Positions 42,401 to 50,512 of a stretch of DNA of 64,000 nucleotides are shown here, piece by piece; the stretch's first letter is position 1, and the number at the start of each line of letters is the position of its first letter. The notes below the pieces were generated by a model, which was given only the letters and a program-made list of their open reading frames with translations, was not told the DNA's origin and made no database searches. Location: positions 136,739 to 200,738 of the forward strand of contig JADJVQ010000006.1 of NCBI GenBank assembly GCA_016710525.1. The letters are read 5' to 3'. A program made the position numbers and the translations under genes. This DNA is from Burkholderiaceae bacterium (lineage in GTDB: Bacteria; Pseudomonadota; Gammaproteobacteria; Burkholderiales; Burkholderiaceae_E).

Positions 42401-43297
42401 CATCTGAGCTTCACGGCGCTGGCGGCGCGCCTGAGCGAGACGGGTGCCGCGCGGGCGGATCCAGCCGATGTCGACGTCGTGCGCGGCGAAGTTCCCGTGC
42501 TGCCGGACCGCGACGACCTGCCCGAGCCGGATCCGGCCTGGCCGGTCGCGCCCGCTGTGCCGGGCGAATCGATACGCGATCAGTTTCCGGCAGGTGCGCT
42601 GGCGGGAACCTGCCTGCACGCCATGCTCGAGCGAGCCGATTTTTCGCGCCCGCTCGATGCCGCCCTGGCCAGGCGCTGCCTGGGCGAGGCAGGCCTGCCG
42701 ACGGATTTGGCGCCGCAGGTCGGCGTCTGGCTGTCCGAAGTGCTGGCGACGGCGCTGCCCGGGCCGCAGGGCCGTCCCATCGTGCTGGGCTCGATCGCTG
42801 CTCAGCGCCAGGTGCGCGAACTCGAGTTCCTGCTGCCCGCCACGCGGCTGGACAATCAGGCCCTGCTCGCGGCGATCGCCAGCGAGTTCCCGATGGCGCG
42901 CGGCGCCGCCGATGCCGCCTGGAGCGGCTTTCTGCGAGGCTTCATCGATCTCGTGTTCGAGGATCAGGGCCGCTGGTGGATCGTCGACTGGAAGAGCAAC
43001 CGGCTGGGCGACGCGCGAACCGCCTACGGGCAGGCCAGCCTCGAACGGTCGGTGGCCGAGCACGCATACGCATTGCAGTTCTGCCTGTACTCGCTGGCCC
43101 TGCACAGGCTGCTGTCGGTGCGCCTGCCCGGGTACCAGCCGGCGCGCCACTTCGGCGGCGTTTTTTATCTGTATCTGCGCGGTGTCGCGCCGGCCGCGCC
43201 CGGAGCGCCGGCGGGTCCGCCGCCGGGCGTGTTTGCGGCGCGACCCTCCGATCGCCTGCTGGCCCGCATGGACAGCCTGTTTGCGGGGAGTCTATGA
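39458..43297 (+). CDS. recB: exodeoxyribonuclease V subunit beta (RecB)
   Basis: A 1,279-residue helicase-nuclease. The UvrD-type motor has Walker A LEADAGTGKTWTL (about 28-40), motif II LIDECQDTDPLQWEIF (about 397-412), GDPKQAIYGFRGADIF and the late motif TVHKSKGLEYPFVLLP. The C-terminal nuclease domain carries GFIDLVFEDQGRWWIVDWKS with the metal-binding Asp-Asp-Lys. With RecC and RecD it processes double-strand breaks and degrades foreign linear DNA. The GTG start at 39458 overlaps the recC stop (GTGA) after a GAGAAGGGG ribosome site; an upstream in-frame GTG at 39437 is less likely. Confidence 0.95.
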   Translation: MTPPAAVLSDPLFGHPVLAPGILRGVQLLEADAGTGKTWTLSGLVLRALVERELPIDRILVVTFTIPATAELARRIRERIDQLAQVLADRIAGRPSAVDDLFCRHYGAGLPDPARALALLRLARAQIDEASVRTIHGFCQRVITEHALSIGQARGLKPQANTRIFHERLAARWWRENLLEADPDLVSVIRLGGVTHGLLADALARIAAQPAISLRGGAMPWREAARRFAALRAELARLLDDSDEPARLLAWLEGPSGIAKGKFRSDTRASRLAALNRFAHWEGPLQSAPDRETMLDALRRFSHTGLTEIGASTEPPGRLADLCEALLAVSDTPARIGGWLAIDIWAQTADLRWAVRREAGALGFDDLLAIVHRALCTPGSGERLATGLRERHPLALIDECQDTDPLQWEIFRRIYLPDPPSGRPSGDGAASGALVLVGDPKQAIYGFRGADIFAYLDARGAVTERHALAQNQRSSAALIGAVNAVFATANPFLIPEIGFSPAGAGQRAREAFEPAAGDTLAALTFVRLGDGVTGMLARPPARRLALDAMAAEVARLLSGGARIGTRAVQAGDIAVLVNTHHEASAVKARLAHEGIGAAEISRASVLDAPECIDLLRWCAALADPSNAGKLIGALATGLAGGTADTVSACLADPPAWAAEVDRFTQARQTWLRHGSQAALRPLLVALGTGARLGSLTDGERRLTNLSHLLELLGGSAEAQRGPQAALRWLMRLRADPAGVAPELLELRLESTDDLVRIVTVHKSKGLEYPFVLLPFAWAGKAFKATAPLRYHEPGAGGKGWHGVLDFDAPDDSPQARQAARESYAETLRVLYVALTRARFRCYVFWGAVAGAQFSPLAWLLNGLDPVVQKPWRSNSKDPPALDDDGVAAGLLALRARVPASVPGAPDGVVGVIGARELLAAAVRLPQAARGSPRDALPDGLHEALPEAMSNAQASAQADAQAGVMPPLRIRTMRRALAPSRRHLSFTALAARLSETGAARADPADVDVVRGEVPVLPDRDDLPEPDPAWPVAPAVPGESIRDQFPAGALAGTCLHAMLERADFSRPLDAALARRCLGEAGLPTDLAPQVGVWLSEVLATALPGPQGRPIVLGSIAAQRQVRELEFLLPATRLDNQALLAAIASEFPMARGAADAAWSGFLRGFIDLVFEDQGRWWIVDWKSNRLGDARTAYGQASLERSVAEHAYALQFCLYSLALHRLLSVRLPGYQPARHFGGVFYLYLRGVAPAAPGAPAGPPPGVFAARPSDRLLARMDSLFAGSL

Positions 43298-44979
43298 AGC
43301 CCGCCATCGAGCTTCCCGCGCCTGCCGGCGAGACCGCGGTAGCGCCCGACCTCGCTCGTCTTGCACAGGCCTTCGCGGCGATGTGCGTACGGCTCGGCCG
43401 GCTCGATCCGGGTGCAGCGCCAGCAACCGCGCCGACGCTTCGGGACATCGCGGCACGGTGCTGGATCGCGGCCGCGCAGGGCCACGTCTGTCTGGGCCTT
43501 GGCGCGGCCGAAATCGAGGATCTGGCCGCCAGCATGGCCGTCACCACCGATCCCGACACGCGGGCCGCGCCACTCGTGCGCGATGGCGGGCAGCTCTATC
43601 TCGCCCGGCTGTGGCGTGCCGAGACCGGACTGGCCGCCTGCCTGGTTGCGGCCGACCGGCCGGCGCCGGTGGCCGGTCCGGCCGCTCTGCAATCGGCCAT
43701 CGAGCGGGTGTTCGGTCTGGCCGACCCCACGGATGCCCAGCAGGTGGCGGTGCTCACTGCGCTGCAGCGGCGCCTGTGCGTGATCACGGGCGGACCGGGA
43801 ACCGGCAAGACCAGCACGCTGGCCCGGCTGCTGGTGGCCTTTGCCCAGCTGCGCCCGGCGCTGCGCGTCGCTTATGCGGCGCCGACGGGCAAGGCGGCCG
43901 CGCGCCTGGCTCAGGCGCTTGCCGAAGCCGTCGCGCATCTCGATCCTGGCGGAGAGATCGCCCGCCGCCTGCCGCGAGCCGGCCTCACGGTGCATCGCCT
44001 GCTGGGGCGTCAGCCCGATGTGCCGGCCCCCGAGACGCTCGATCTGGTGATCGTCGACGAGGCGTCGATGCTCGACCTCGAGCTCGCGCACGATCTGGTT
44101 TCGCGGCTCGGAGAACACACCCGCCTGGTGCTGGCCGGCGACCGCGATCAGCTCGCGTCGGTCGAAGCGGGCGCGGTGTTCGCCGAACTCTGCGAAGCCC
44201 GGCTCGATGGCCGGGTGCGGCTGCTGCGCAACTGGCGCCAGCGCGAGGCGCCGGGCATTGCCGCGCTCGCGGCCGCCATCCGGCAAGGCGAGGTGCCGGC
44301 AGACGCGGCGCTCGGCACCGACGTCATGCTGCGTGCGGCCGCGCCGAACGAGGTGCTGGCGCGCGCCATGGCGGGTTTCGAACCGGCGCTGGCGCTGATC
44401 CGCGCGACCCCGATCGCTGACGACCGCGATGCGGTCGCGATCGTGCAGGCCTGCGAACGCTTTCGCGTCCTGTGCGCGCAGCGTGGCGGGCCGCTGGGGA
44501 CGCTGGCCTTGAATGCCGCGATCGCGCGGCGGGTTCACGATGGCCCGCCCGCCTGGTATCCGGGCCGACTGGTCATGGTCACCCGCAACGAGACCGCACG
44601 CCAGCTGTTCAATGGCGACGTCGGCGTCTGTCTGCCTTGGGCGCAGCGCGACGGCGCGCTGGCGGTGGCGTTCGTGGCGGCCGGTGCGGTGCGCTGGGTG
44701 CCGCTGGCCCAGATGCCGGGCTGCGAAGATGCCTGGGCCATGACCATCCACAAATCCCAGGGCTCGGAATTCGAGGGCGTGGCCCTGGTGCCGGCGGCGC
44801 CGGGCCATCCGCTGAACAGCCGGGAACTGATCTACACCGGTGCCACCCGCGCCCGCAGCCAGCTGCAGGTGCACGCATCGATCGCGGTGCTGGCGCAGGC
44901 CGCGGCGCGGCCGGCGGCACGGCACGGCCGCCTGGCCCAGCGGATCGATGCACTGCGCGCCGCTGCCGGCCCCGATTGA
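43294..44979 (+). CDS. recD: exodeoxyribonuclease V subunit alpha (RecD)
   Basis: A 561-residue superfamily-1B helicase with 5'-3' polarity, the fast motor of RecBCD. The N-terminal RecB-binding region (about 1-140) is followed by Walker A ITGGPGTGKTST (about 165-176), PTGKAAARLAQAL, motif II VIVDEASMLDLELA and the C-terminal AMTIHKSQGSEFEGV. Its ATG overlaps the recB stop by 4 bases. The order recC-recB-recD is usual in Beta- and Gammaproteobacteria. Confidence 0.95.
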   Translation: MKPAIELPAPAGETAVAPDLARLAQAFAAMCVRLGRLDPGAAPATAPTLRDIAARCWIAAAQGHVCLGLGAAEIEDLAASMAVTTDPDTRAAPLVRDGGQLYLARLWRAETGLAACLVAADRPAPVAGPAALQSAIERVFGLADPTDAQQVAVLTALQRRLCVITGGPGTGKTSTLARLLVAFAQLRPALRVAYAAPTGKAAARLAQALAEAVAHLDPGGEIARRLPRAGLTVHRLLGRQPDVPAPETLDLVIVDEASMLDLELAHDLVSRLGEHTRLVLAGDRDQLASVEAGAVFAELCEARLDGRVRLLRNWRQREAPGIAALAAAIRQGEVPADAALGTDVMLRAAAPNEVLARAMAGFEPALALIRATPIADDRDAVAIVQACERFRVLCAQRGGPLGTLALNAAIARRVHDGPPAWYPGRLVMVTRNETARQLFNGDVGVCLPWAQRDGALAVAFVAAGAVRWVPLAQMPGCEDAWAMTIHKSQGSEFEGVALVPAAPGHPLNSRELIYTGATRARSQLQVHASIAVLAQAAARPAARHGRLAQRIDALRAAAGPD

Positions 44980-45230
44980 CCCCAGACTGTCAATCTGTTC
45001 ACCGCTTTGCGCGCGCTGCGCCCCTACCATGGGCAATCGGTGGTGGTTGGCATCGAAGTGGCGGGCGTACAGTGGCACCATCGGCCCAAGGCCGTCGGGT
45101 GCCGTTCGCGCAGGGCCCGGTCCGGTGTCCGACGGGGAGGCGACTGTCATCGCAACCGCCACTGGCGCGTTCAGGGACTCTTGGTCGCGACCCGCGGCCG
45201 GGTGATTCGATTTCCGGGTGGAGAATAATC

Positions 45231-47546
45231 ATGCTCGAGCAGCGTTCCCGAGACCATGCGGCGCCCGAACCGGGCGGGCGCTCCTACGTGTCGTCGGCGT
45301 TCGAATCGGCCAGCGCGATGGATCTCGCCTGCACCCGTTTCGCGTTGCGCTCGATCCTCACGCTGGGTGCGCGATTCAACCTGCGCCGCGACGTCAACAA
45401 TGTGGTCACACTGGCGGCCCGCTATTGTTTCTGGCCCGAACCCATCTTTTCCCGGCTGCGCGATTTCCTGTCGCGCCGCTGCGCCGATTCGCCGGCCTGG
45501 GCGGACTGCGGAAAGCTCACGCTCGACGAGTTCATGGTCCGCCATGGCGCCTGGAACGGGCTGTACGACGACAGCACTTTCTACTACTTCATCGACGAAT
45601 ACGTGAAGCTGCACGGCAAGGATCTGCTGTCGGTGTTCCAGTCGACCCTCGCTGTCCTCGACCAGCGGCTGGCCAAGACGCGCATCCGGCTGCTGGACAA
45701 CATCGCGATGCTCAGTGCCGTGCTGGGGCTGACGGATGCCGAGCAGGCCGTGCTGCTGCATGCCTCGCTGTGCAAATATCAGCGCGATCTGCGTCCGGTA
45801 CTGGTCGACTGCAAGGCGTCCAGCGCGCAGGAGGCCTATGCCATGCTCGGCCAGGTGCTGGGCTTTACCGCGCAGGATGTGTCGACGGCGCTCAAGCCCG
45901 GCAGCCGGCTCGAGTCTCTCGGCCTGATCGAAACCCCGATCGCCGAACATTCGGTGACCGATCTGGGCGATCTGATGCGGGTATCCGACAAGCTGCTCGC
46001 GGTGCTGACCGCCGAGTATCCCAGCGAATCCTCGATGATGGCGGCGTTCACCCGCCCGGCCAGTCCCACCCAGCTCACCGACGCCGACTTTCCCCATGTC
46101 GGCGAAGACACCCGCTATCTGGTCGCGCTGCTGCGCGCCGCGGTCGACGGCCAGGAGCGCGGCGTCAACGTGCTGCTGTACGGCCCGCCCGGCACCGGCA
46201 AGACCGAATTCGCCAAGCTGCTGGCACAGCAGGCGGGCCTCGAACTGTACGAGGTCGACTGCCTGGACAAGGAGGGCAACAGCCTGTCGGGCAAGGAGCG
46301 CTACCGCTCGCTGCAGGTGTCGCAGGCTTTCCTGAAGGGCCGGGCGCGCGCCGCCTTGCTCTTCGACGAGGTCGAGGATGTGTTCCCGCCCGTGGCCAGC
46401 GAGGTGGCCAGCCTGTTCGGCGGCGAAGAGGCCCGAGGCGCCGCGGTCAACGGCAAGGCCTGGGTCAACCAGACCCTCGAGAACAACCCGGTGCCCACGC
46501 TGTGGATCTCCAACTCGATCGGCCAGATCGATCCGGCCTACCGGCGGCGCTTCCAGTTCCACCTCGAGCTCGAAACGCCGCCCCAGAAGGTGCGCGAAGC
46601 GATCGCGCGCAAGGTGCTGGGCGAGCTCGGCGTGTCGGAGGCCTTCGTGTCGCGGATCGCCGCGCGGCCCTCGATCACGCCGGCCCAGATCCAGGCGGCG
46701 GCCCGCTTCGCCCGCCTGGCCCGCAGCCGCCTGGACGAGTCGGCCGAGTCGCTGATCGAACGGCAGCTCGCGCGTGCCGACAAGGCGCTGGGCAACGACC
46801 AGGCGCAGGGCGACCTGCGCGTCGAGGTCACCCGCTACGACCTGTCGCTGCTCAATGTCGAGTCGCGCCACGCGGTGCCGCGCATCGTCGAAGCCCTGAA
46901 GGTGCGCCCGCGCGCGACGATGTGTTTCTACGGCCTGCCGGGCAGCGGCAAGACCGCGCTGGGCGAGCACATCGCGCGCAGCATCGACAAACCGCTGATG
47001 ATCCGCCGCGCCTCCGACCTGATGAGCAAGTACGTCGGCGAGACCGAACAGCAGATGGCCAAGATGTTCGCGCAGGCCCAGCGCGAGTCGGCGGTGCTGC
47101 TGCTCGACGAGGCAGACAGCTTCCTGCAGAACCGGCAGATGGCGGTGCGCAGCTACGAGGTCACCGAGGTCAATGAAATGCTCCAGGGCATGGAGCGGTT
47201 CGATGGCATCTTCATCTGCACGACCAACCTGTTCGAGCGCCTCGACGAGGCGGCGCTGCGCCGCTTTTCCTTCAAGATCCGCTTCCTGCCGCTGCTGCCC
47301 GAACAGCGGCTGCGCATGTTCGTGAGCGAGGTGCTCGAGGGCGACGAGACCCGCCTCACCGACGGGCATCGTGACGCGCTTGCCCGTCTCGAACTGCTCG
47401 CACCCGGGGATTTCGCGGCGGTCAAGCGTCAGTACCAGCTGCTGGGCGATGTGCCGGCGCCCGAGGAGTTCATCGAGCAGCTCGGTCGGGAGCACGCGGT
47501 CAAACCCGACGTGCGGCATGCCCGCCCGATGGGGTTCGTGCGGTAG
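45231..47546 (+). CDS. double AAA+ ATPase of unknown role
   Basis: A 771-residue protein. The first 300 or so residues are helical and not recognisable to me. The first AAA+ module has LLYGPPGTGKTEFAKLLA (about 317-334) and ALLFDEVEDVFPPV. The second has CFYGLPGSGKTALGEHIA (about 564-581), LLLDEADSFLQNRQ and an arginine-finger-like LRRFSFKIRFLP. The double-module plan recalls Cdc48/ClpA-type unfoldases or MoxR-like machines, but no peptidase-docking loop or known N-domain is evident. A GGAG ribosome site precedes the ATG. It follows recD by 251 bases with its own upstream region; a repair link is only suggested by position. Confidence 0.85.
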   Translation: MLEQRSRDHAAPEPGGRSYVSSAFESASAMDLACTRFALRSILTLGARFNLRRDVNNVVTLAARYCFWPEPIFSRLRDFLSRRCADSPAWADCGKLTLDEFMVRHGAWNGLYDDSTFYYFIDEYVKLHGKDLLSVFQSTLAVLDQRLAKTRIRLLDNIAMLSAVLGLTDAEQAVLLHASLCKYQRDLRPVLVDCKASSAQEAYAMLGQVLGFTAQDVSTALKPGSRLESLGLIETPIAEHSVTDLGDLMRVSDKLLAVLTAEYPSESSMMAAFTRPASPTQLTDADFPHVGEDTRYLVALLRAAVDGQERGVNVLLYGPPGTGKTEFAKLLAQQAGLELYEVDCLDKEGNSLSGKERYRSLQVSQAFLKGRARAALLFDEVEDVFPPVASEVASLFGGEEARGAAVNGKAWVNQTLENNPVPTLWISNSIGQIDPAYRRRFQFHLELETPPQKVREAIARKVLGELGVSEAFVSRIAARPSITPAQIQAAARFARLARSRLDESAESLIERQLARADKALGNDQAQGDLRVEVTRYDLSLLNVESRHAVPRIVEALKVRPRATMCFYGLPGSGKTALGEHIARSIDKPLMIRRASDLMSKYVGETEQQMAKMFAQAQRESAVLLLDEADSFLQNRQMAVRSYEVTEVNEMLQGMERFDGIFICTTNLFERLDEAALRRFSFKIRFLPLLPEQRLRMFVSEVLEGDETRLTDGHRDALARLELLAPGDFAAVKRQYQLLGDVPAPEEFIEQLGREHAVKPDVRHARPMGFVR

Positions 47547-47578
47547 ATCGCGGCGGCGACCCGCCGCTCGCGAACTCG

Positions 47579-48238
47579 TCAGGCAGCGAGATACTCTCGC
47601 GCCAGCCGCTGGAACAGCACCCGGCCCTCGTCGCTCAGGAAGGGGGCCAGCATGGCCAGCACCTGGTAGGCGCCGCGTGCCATGGCGGCACTCTGGTATC
47701 CGGCCTCATTGAAGTGGCGGGCATTGGTCACGAACTCGAATGACAGCCACCAGGTGGCGACGACGACCATGTTCGTCGCCAGCGCCGCGATTTCGGTTTC
47801 GTTGGCGTGCAGCTGCCCGGTGCGCTGCATGGCCTCGCACAGCAGGCGAGCCACGCTGTTCTTGCGCTCGAGAATGGTGCGAAAGTGCAGCTCCAGGCGC
47901 CGGTTTCGCGACAGCAGGTCGTTGACGTCGCGATAGATGAATCGATACCGCCAGATCGATTCGAACAGCAGGTGCAGGAACAGCCATGCGTCTTCGAAAT
48001 GAATCTCGCGCCGTTTCGGCGCATCGAGCAGCGGATCGATCTCGCGCTCGAACTGCTCGAACAGCGCATTGACGATGTCGTCCTTGTTGCGGAAGTGGTA
48101 GTACAGATTGCCCGGACTGATGTTCATTTCCTCGGCGATCGCGCTGGTCGTCACGTTCGGTTCGCCGAGGTCGTTGAACAGGCGCAAGGCCAGGTCCAGG
48201 ATGCGCTCGCGCGTTCGCCGGGGAGGTTTTCGGGGCAT
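47579..48238 (-). CDS. TetR/AcrR family transcriptional regulator
   Basis: A 219-residue regulator. The N-terminal helix-turn-helix (RERILDLALRLFNDLG, then ISPGNLYYHFRNKDDIVNAL) is typical. The C-terminal half begins with an acidic aromatic segment (FEDAWLFLHLLFESIWRYRF) found in a TetR subgroup that often accompanies lipid or PHA genes. It is transcribed after phasin and patatin on the same strand, so it may be part of their unit and regulate them. The ligand is unknown. Confidence 0.88.
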   Translation of the reverse strand: MPRKPPRRTRERILDLALRLFNDLGEPNVTTSAIAEEMNISPGNLYYHFRNKDDIVNALFEQFEREIDPLLDAPKRREIHFEDAWLFLHLLFESIWRYRFIYRDVNDLLSRNRRLELHFRTILERKNSVARLLCEAMQRTGQLHANETEIAALATNMVVVATWWLSFEFVTNARHFNEAGYQSAAMARGAYQVLAMLAPFLSDEGRVLFQRLAREYLAA

Positions 48239-48290
48239 GGGGACGATATTACTGGAGTCTGTCGGGCATCCGTCGCGCCGGCGGGGTGCG

Positions 48291-48322
48291 GGCCAGTCGC
48301 CGGCCAGTCGCCGGCCAGTCGC
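48291..48322. repeat. 11-base tandem repeat
   Basis: GGCCAGTCGCC occurs twice exactly and a third time with its last base changed, in the gap between the patatin and TetR genes. No function is evident. Confidence 0.8.
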
Positions 48323-48337
48323 AGGCGCGCGCCGTTG

Positions 48338-49570
48338 TCAGGCTCGGGCTCGGGCCAGCCGCAGCGAGCGCTCCAGGTCATCGAGCGCCAGCCCGAGGTC
48401 ATCGGTCGCGATGCGCAGTCCGCTTCGGCGCCCGGTCGGTGCCCGCGTGGGCTCATCGACCAGACGCAGCTGCGGATCCTCGAGGATCCGGCGGTTCAGG
48501 CTCATGCCATGGGGGCCAAGGATGGCGTTGAGCTCGTCGAATCGTTCGAGCAGGTCCAGCCGGGTGTGCTGGTAGGCCTGTTCGCACACCCGGCGGCGCG
48601 ATGTGATGGTGAAGATGCGGGTAAAGAACAGCGCGGTGTCGTTGCTGCGCGGCTCGAGCACGATCAGTTGCGCATCGGGGTGAGTGCTGCCGTACTTCTG
48701 CAGTCCGGTCGTCATGCGCGAGCGGATCGCGGTGCGGATCGATTGCGACAGGATCACCGTCAGGCCGGCCTGCGCGATCACGCCGGGCCGGGTGGCCGCC
48801 CCGTCGTTGAACGGCACCAGCGGATTGACGCAGAACAGCAGCTTGACGCCGTCGTTCAGGGCCACCGATGCGTGCAGGGTCTTGTTCAGGGCGCCATCGA
48901 CGAAGTAACGCCCGCCGATGCGCACCGGCGCGAAGATGCCTGGCACGGCGGACGAGGCGATCACGGCGCGCGAGATCGGCACGTCGTCGAATCCGGGTGC
49001 GCCGAATTCGACTGGCTGGCCGGTATCGATGTCGGTCGCCACGATGCGCAGGCGCGAGGGCAGTCGGCGGAAGTCATCGCTGCCATGTTCGGTGGCAAAG
49101 AGCTGGCGCAGCGTCAGCTCGGCCGCGTTCGCATCGAGCACTCCGGCGGGAAGCGCCCGGGCGATGCGCTCCAGGGTGTCCCAGGCCGAACCGCTCGCGC
49201 CCCTCAGACCCTTGGCGGCGGCCGCCTGCAGCGTCATCCCGGCGATCCGCGGTACCGACGAAAGGGCCTTCCACCACAGGCTGGCAGCCGGGCGCAGCAT
49301 GGCCGCGGGATCGAGTGCCGAGTCGCTGTCGTCGATGAACAGGCGCACCATGTGATGCGCCGTCTTGCCGTTGGCCAGACCGGCGGCGATGAACGCGCCG
49401 GCGCTGACCCCGACATACGAGTCCAGCCCGTTCAGGTCGAGCCCGTCGATCGCTTCGTCGAGCGCGGCCAGCGCCCCCAGTTCGTACGCGGCGCCCAGAA
49501 AGCCGCCGCCCGCGAGGGCGAGCCCCACCGGTTGGCGCCGCCGCCCCCTGCCAGGACGATTGTGGTTCAT
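48338..49570 (-). CDS. patatin-like phospholipase
   Basis: A 410-residue lipid acyl hydrolase of the patatin family. The oxyanion-hole stretch LALAGGGFLGAAYELGAL lies at about 19-36, the nucleophile Ser is in VGVSAGAFIAAGL and the catalytic Asp is in YFVDGALNKT (about 225-234), so the Ser-Asp dyad is complete. No signal peptide is present, so it acts inside the cell, probably on membrane lipids or granule-bound acylglycerols. It lies 25 bases after the phasin stop on the same strand, which suggests a link with storage granules. Confidence 0.9.
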   Translation of the reverse strand: MNHNRPGRGRRRQPVGLALAGGGFLGAAYELGALAALDEAIDGLDLNGLDSYVGVSAGAFIAAGLANGKTAHHMVRLFIDDSDSALDPAAMLRPAASLWWKALSSVPRIAGMTLQAAAAKGLRGASGSAWDTLERIARALPAGVLDANAAELTLRQLFATEHGSDDFRRLPSRLRIVATDIDTGQPVEFGAPGFDDVPISRAVIASSAVPGIFAPVRIGGRYFVDGALNKTLHASVALNDGVKLLFCVNPLVPFNDGAATRPGVIAQAGLTVILSQSIRTAIRSRMTTGLQKYGSTHPDAQLIVLEPRSNDTALFFTRIFTITSRRRVCEQAYQHTRLDLLERFDELNAILGPHGMSLNRRILEDPQLRLVDEPTRAPTGRRSGLRIATDDLGLALDDLERSLRLARARA

Positions 49571-49595
49571 CGATCAGGCTCGTCGCCCGCGCGCG

Positions 49596-50270
49596 TTACT
49601 CGGCGGCGGGGGTGGCGGTTGCAGGCGCCGCTGCGGGAGCCGCCTTGCGGGCACGCGGTGCACGCGCCTTGGCCGCCGCCGGAGCGGCCGCGTCGGCGCC
49701 GTCGCTCTTGACCGCGCCAGCGCGGACTTTGGATGCGCTGCGAGCCTTGGCAGGCGCCTTGGCTTTGCCTGGCGCCTTCGCCTTGGCAGGAGCCTTGGCC
49801 TTGGCCGCCGGCACCTTGGCCGCCGCCTTGCGCGCCGCACCGGCGCGCGCCGGCACCTTGCCACCGACGGATTCGACCGCACTGGTCAGATCGTCGACGC
49901 GGCGGATCAGCGCCTGCACGTCCTTGCGGGTGGGCACGCCAAGTCGTTCGAGTGCCCGCGACACGCGGTCTTCGAAAACCTGTTCGAGCTTGTCCCACGA
50001 TTCGGTGGCACGACTGCTGATCTGGCTCTTCACTTCATTGACCTTCCCGGAAACGTCGCCGATGCGTTCTTCGGCCATGGCTTTGGTCTTGGACTGCAGA
50101 TTCAGTCCTTCGCGCACCAGCGTCTCGAATGCCTTGGTGGGCTCCTTGCGGGCCTTGGCGAATGCGCCCAGGCCGGCCAGCCAGATCTTCTCGGCCGATT
50201 CACGAATCGCGCTGGCCAACTGGCCGCCCTCTTCTTTGCTTTCGGCGACTGCTTTCAGCTTCTTGACCAT
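49596..50270 (-). CDS. phasin with histone H1-like Ala/Lys/Pro tail (PhaF/PhaI type)
   Basis: A 224-residue granule-associated protein. Residues 1-130 or so form the amphipathic phasin domain (TIGR01837 type: ESAEKIWLAGLGAFAKARKE near the start, then long coiled helices). The last 90 residues are an Ala/Lys/Pro-rich tail of repeated AKAPAKAKAP-like units, as in Pseudomonas PhaF, where such a tail binds DNA and helps share granules between daughter cells. The start at 50270 gives MVKKLKAVAES; an in-frame Met 48 bases upstream is less likely. It is divergent from the acyl-CoA reductase gene. Confidence 0.9.
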   Translation of the reverse strand: MVKKLKAVAESKEEGGQLASAIRESAEKIWLAGLGAFAKARKEPTKAFETLVREGLNLQSKTKAMAEERIGDVSGKVNEVKSQISSRATESWDKLEQVFEDRVSRALERLGVPTRKDVQALIRRVDDLTSAVESVGGKVPARAGAARKAAAKVPAAKAKAPAKAKAPGKAKAPAKARSASKVRAGAVKSDGADAAAPAAAKARAPRARKAAPAAAPATATPAAE

Positions 50271-50512
50271 GATCACCCCTTGTATCGAATGCGCCGGGCA
50301 GTCCGGTGCGTTGTTCAATCACCAGCGCAGTGTAAGTGCGCATCGCTAGAGAACGCACACTAAAGCGCGGCCCACGATGCGCCATTGCGCGGGGGCGCAC
50401 TTGCCCCATCGCTTGGCGGATGCAATGATCGCCGACGCCCGGGAACGCGCCATCCGTTGCGCACCCGCCGGCGATCACTTCGACGCCAAGCCAGACAGAG
50501 GGGACCTTTCTC

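Noticed and set aside
50329..50361. Operator palindrome between phasin and acyl-CoA reductase
   Set aside because: The AGTGTAAGTGCG and CGCACACT arms pair only partly and the spacing is irregular, so it was not called.
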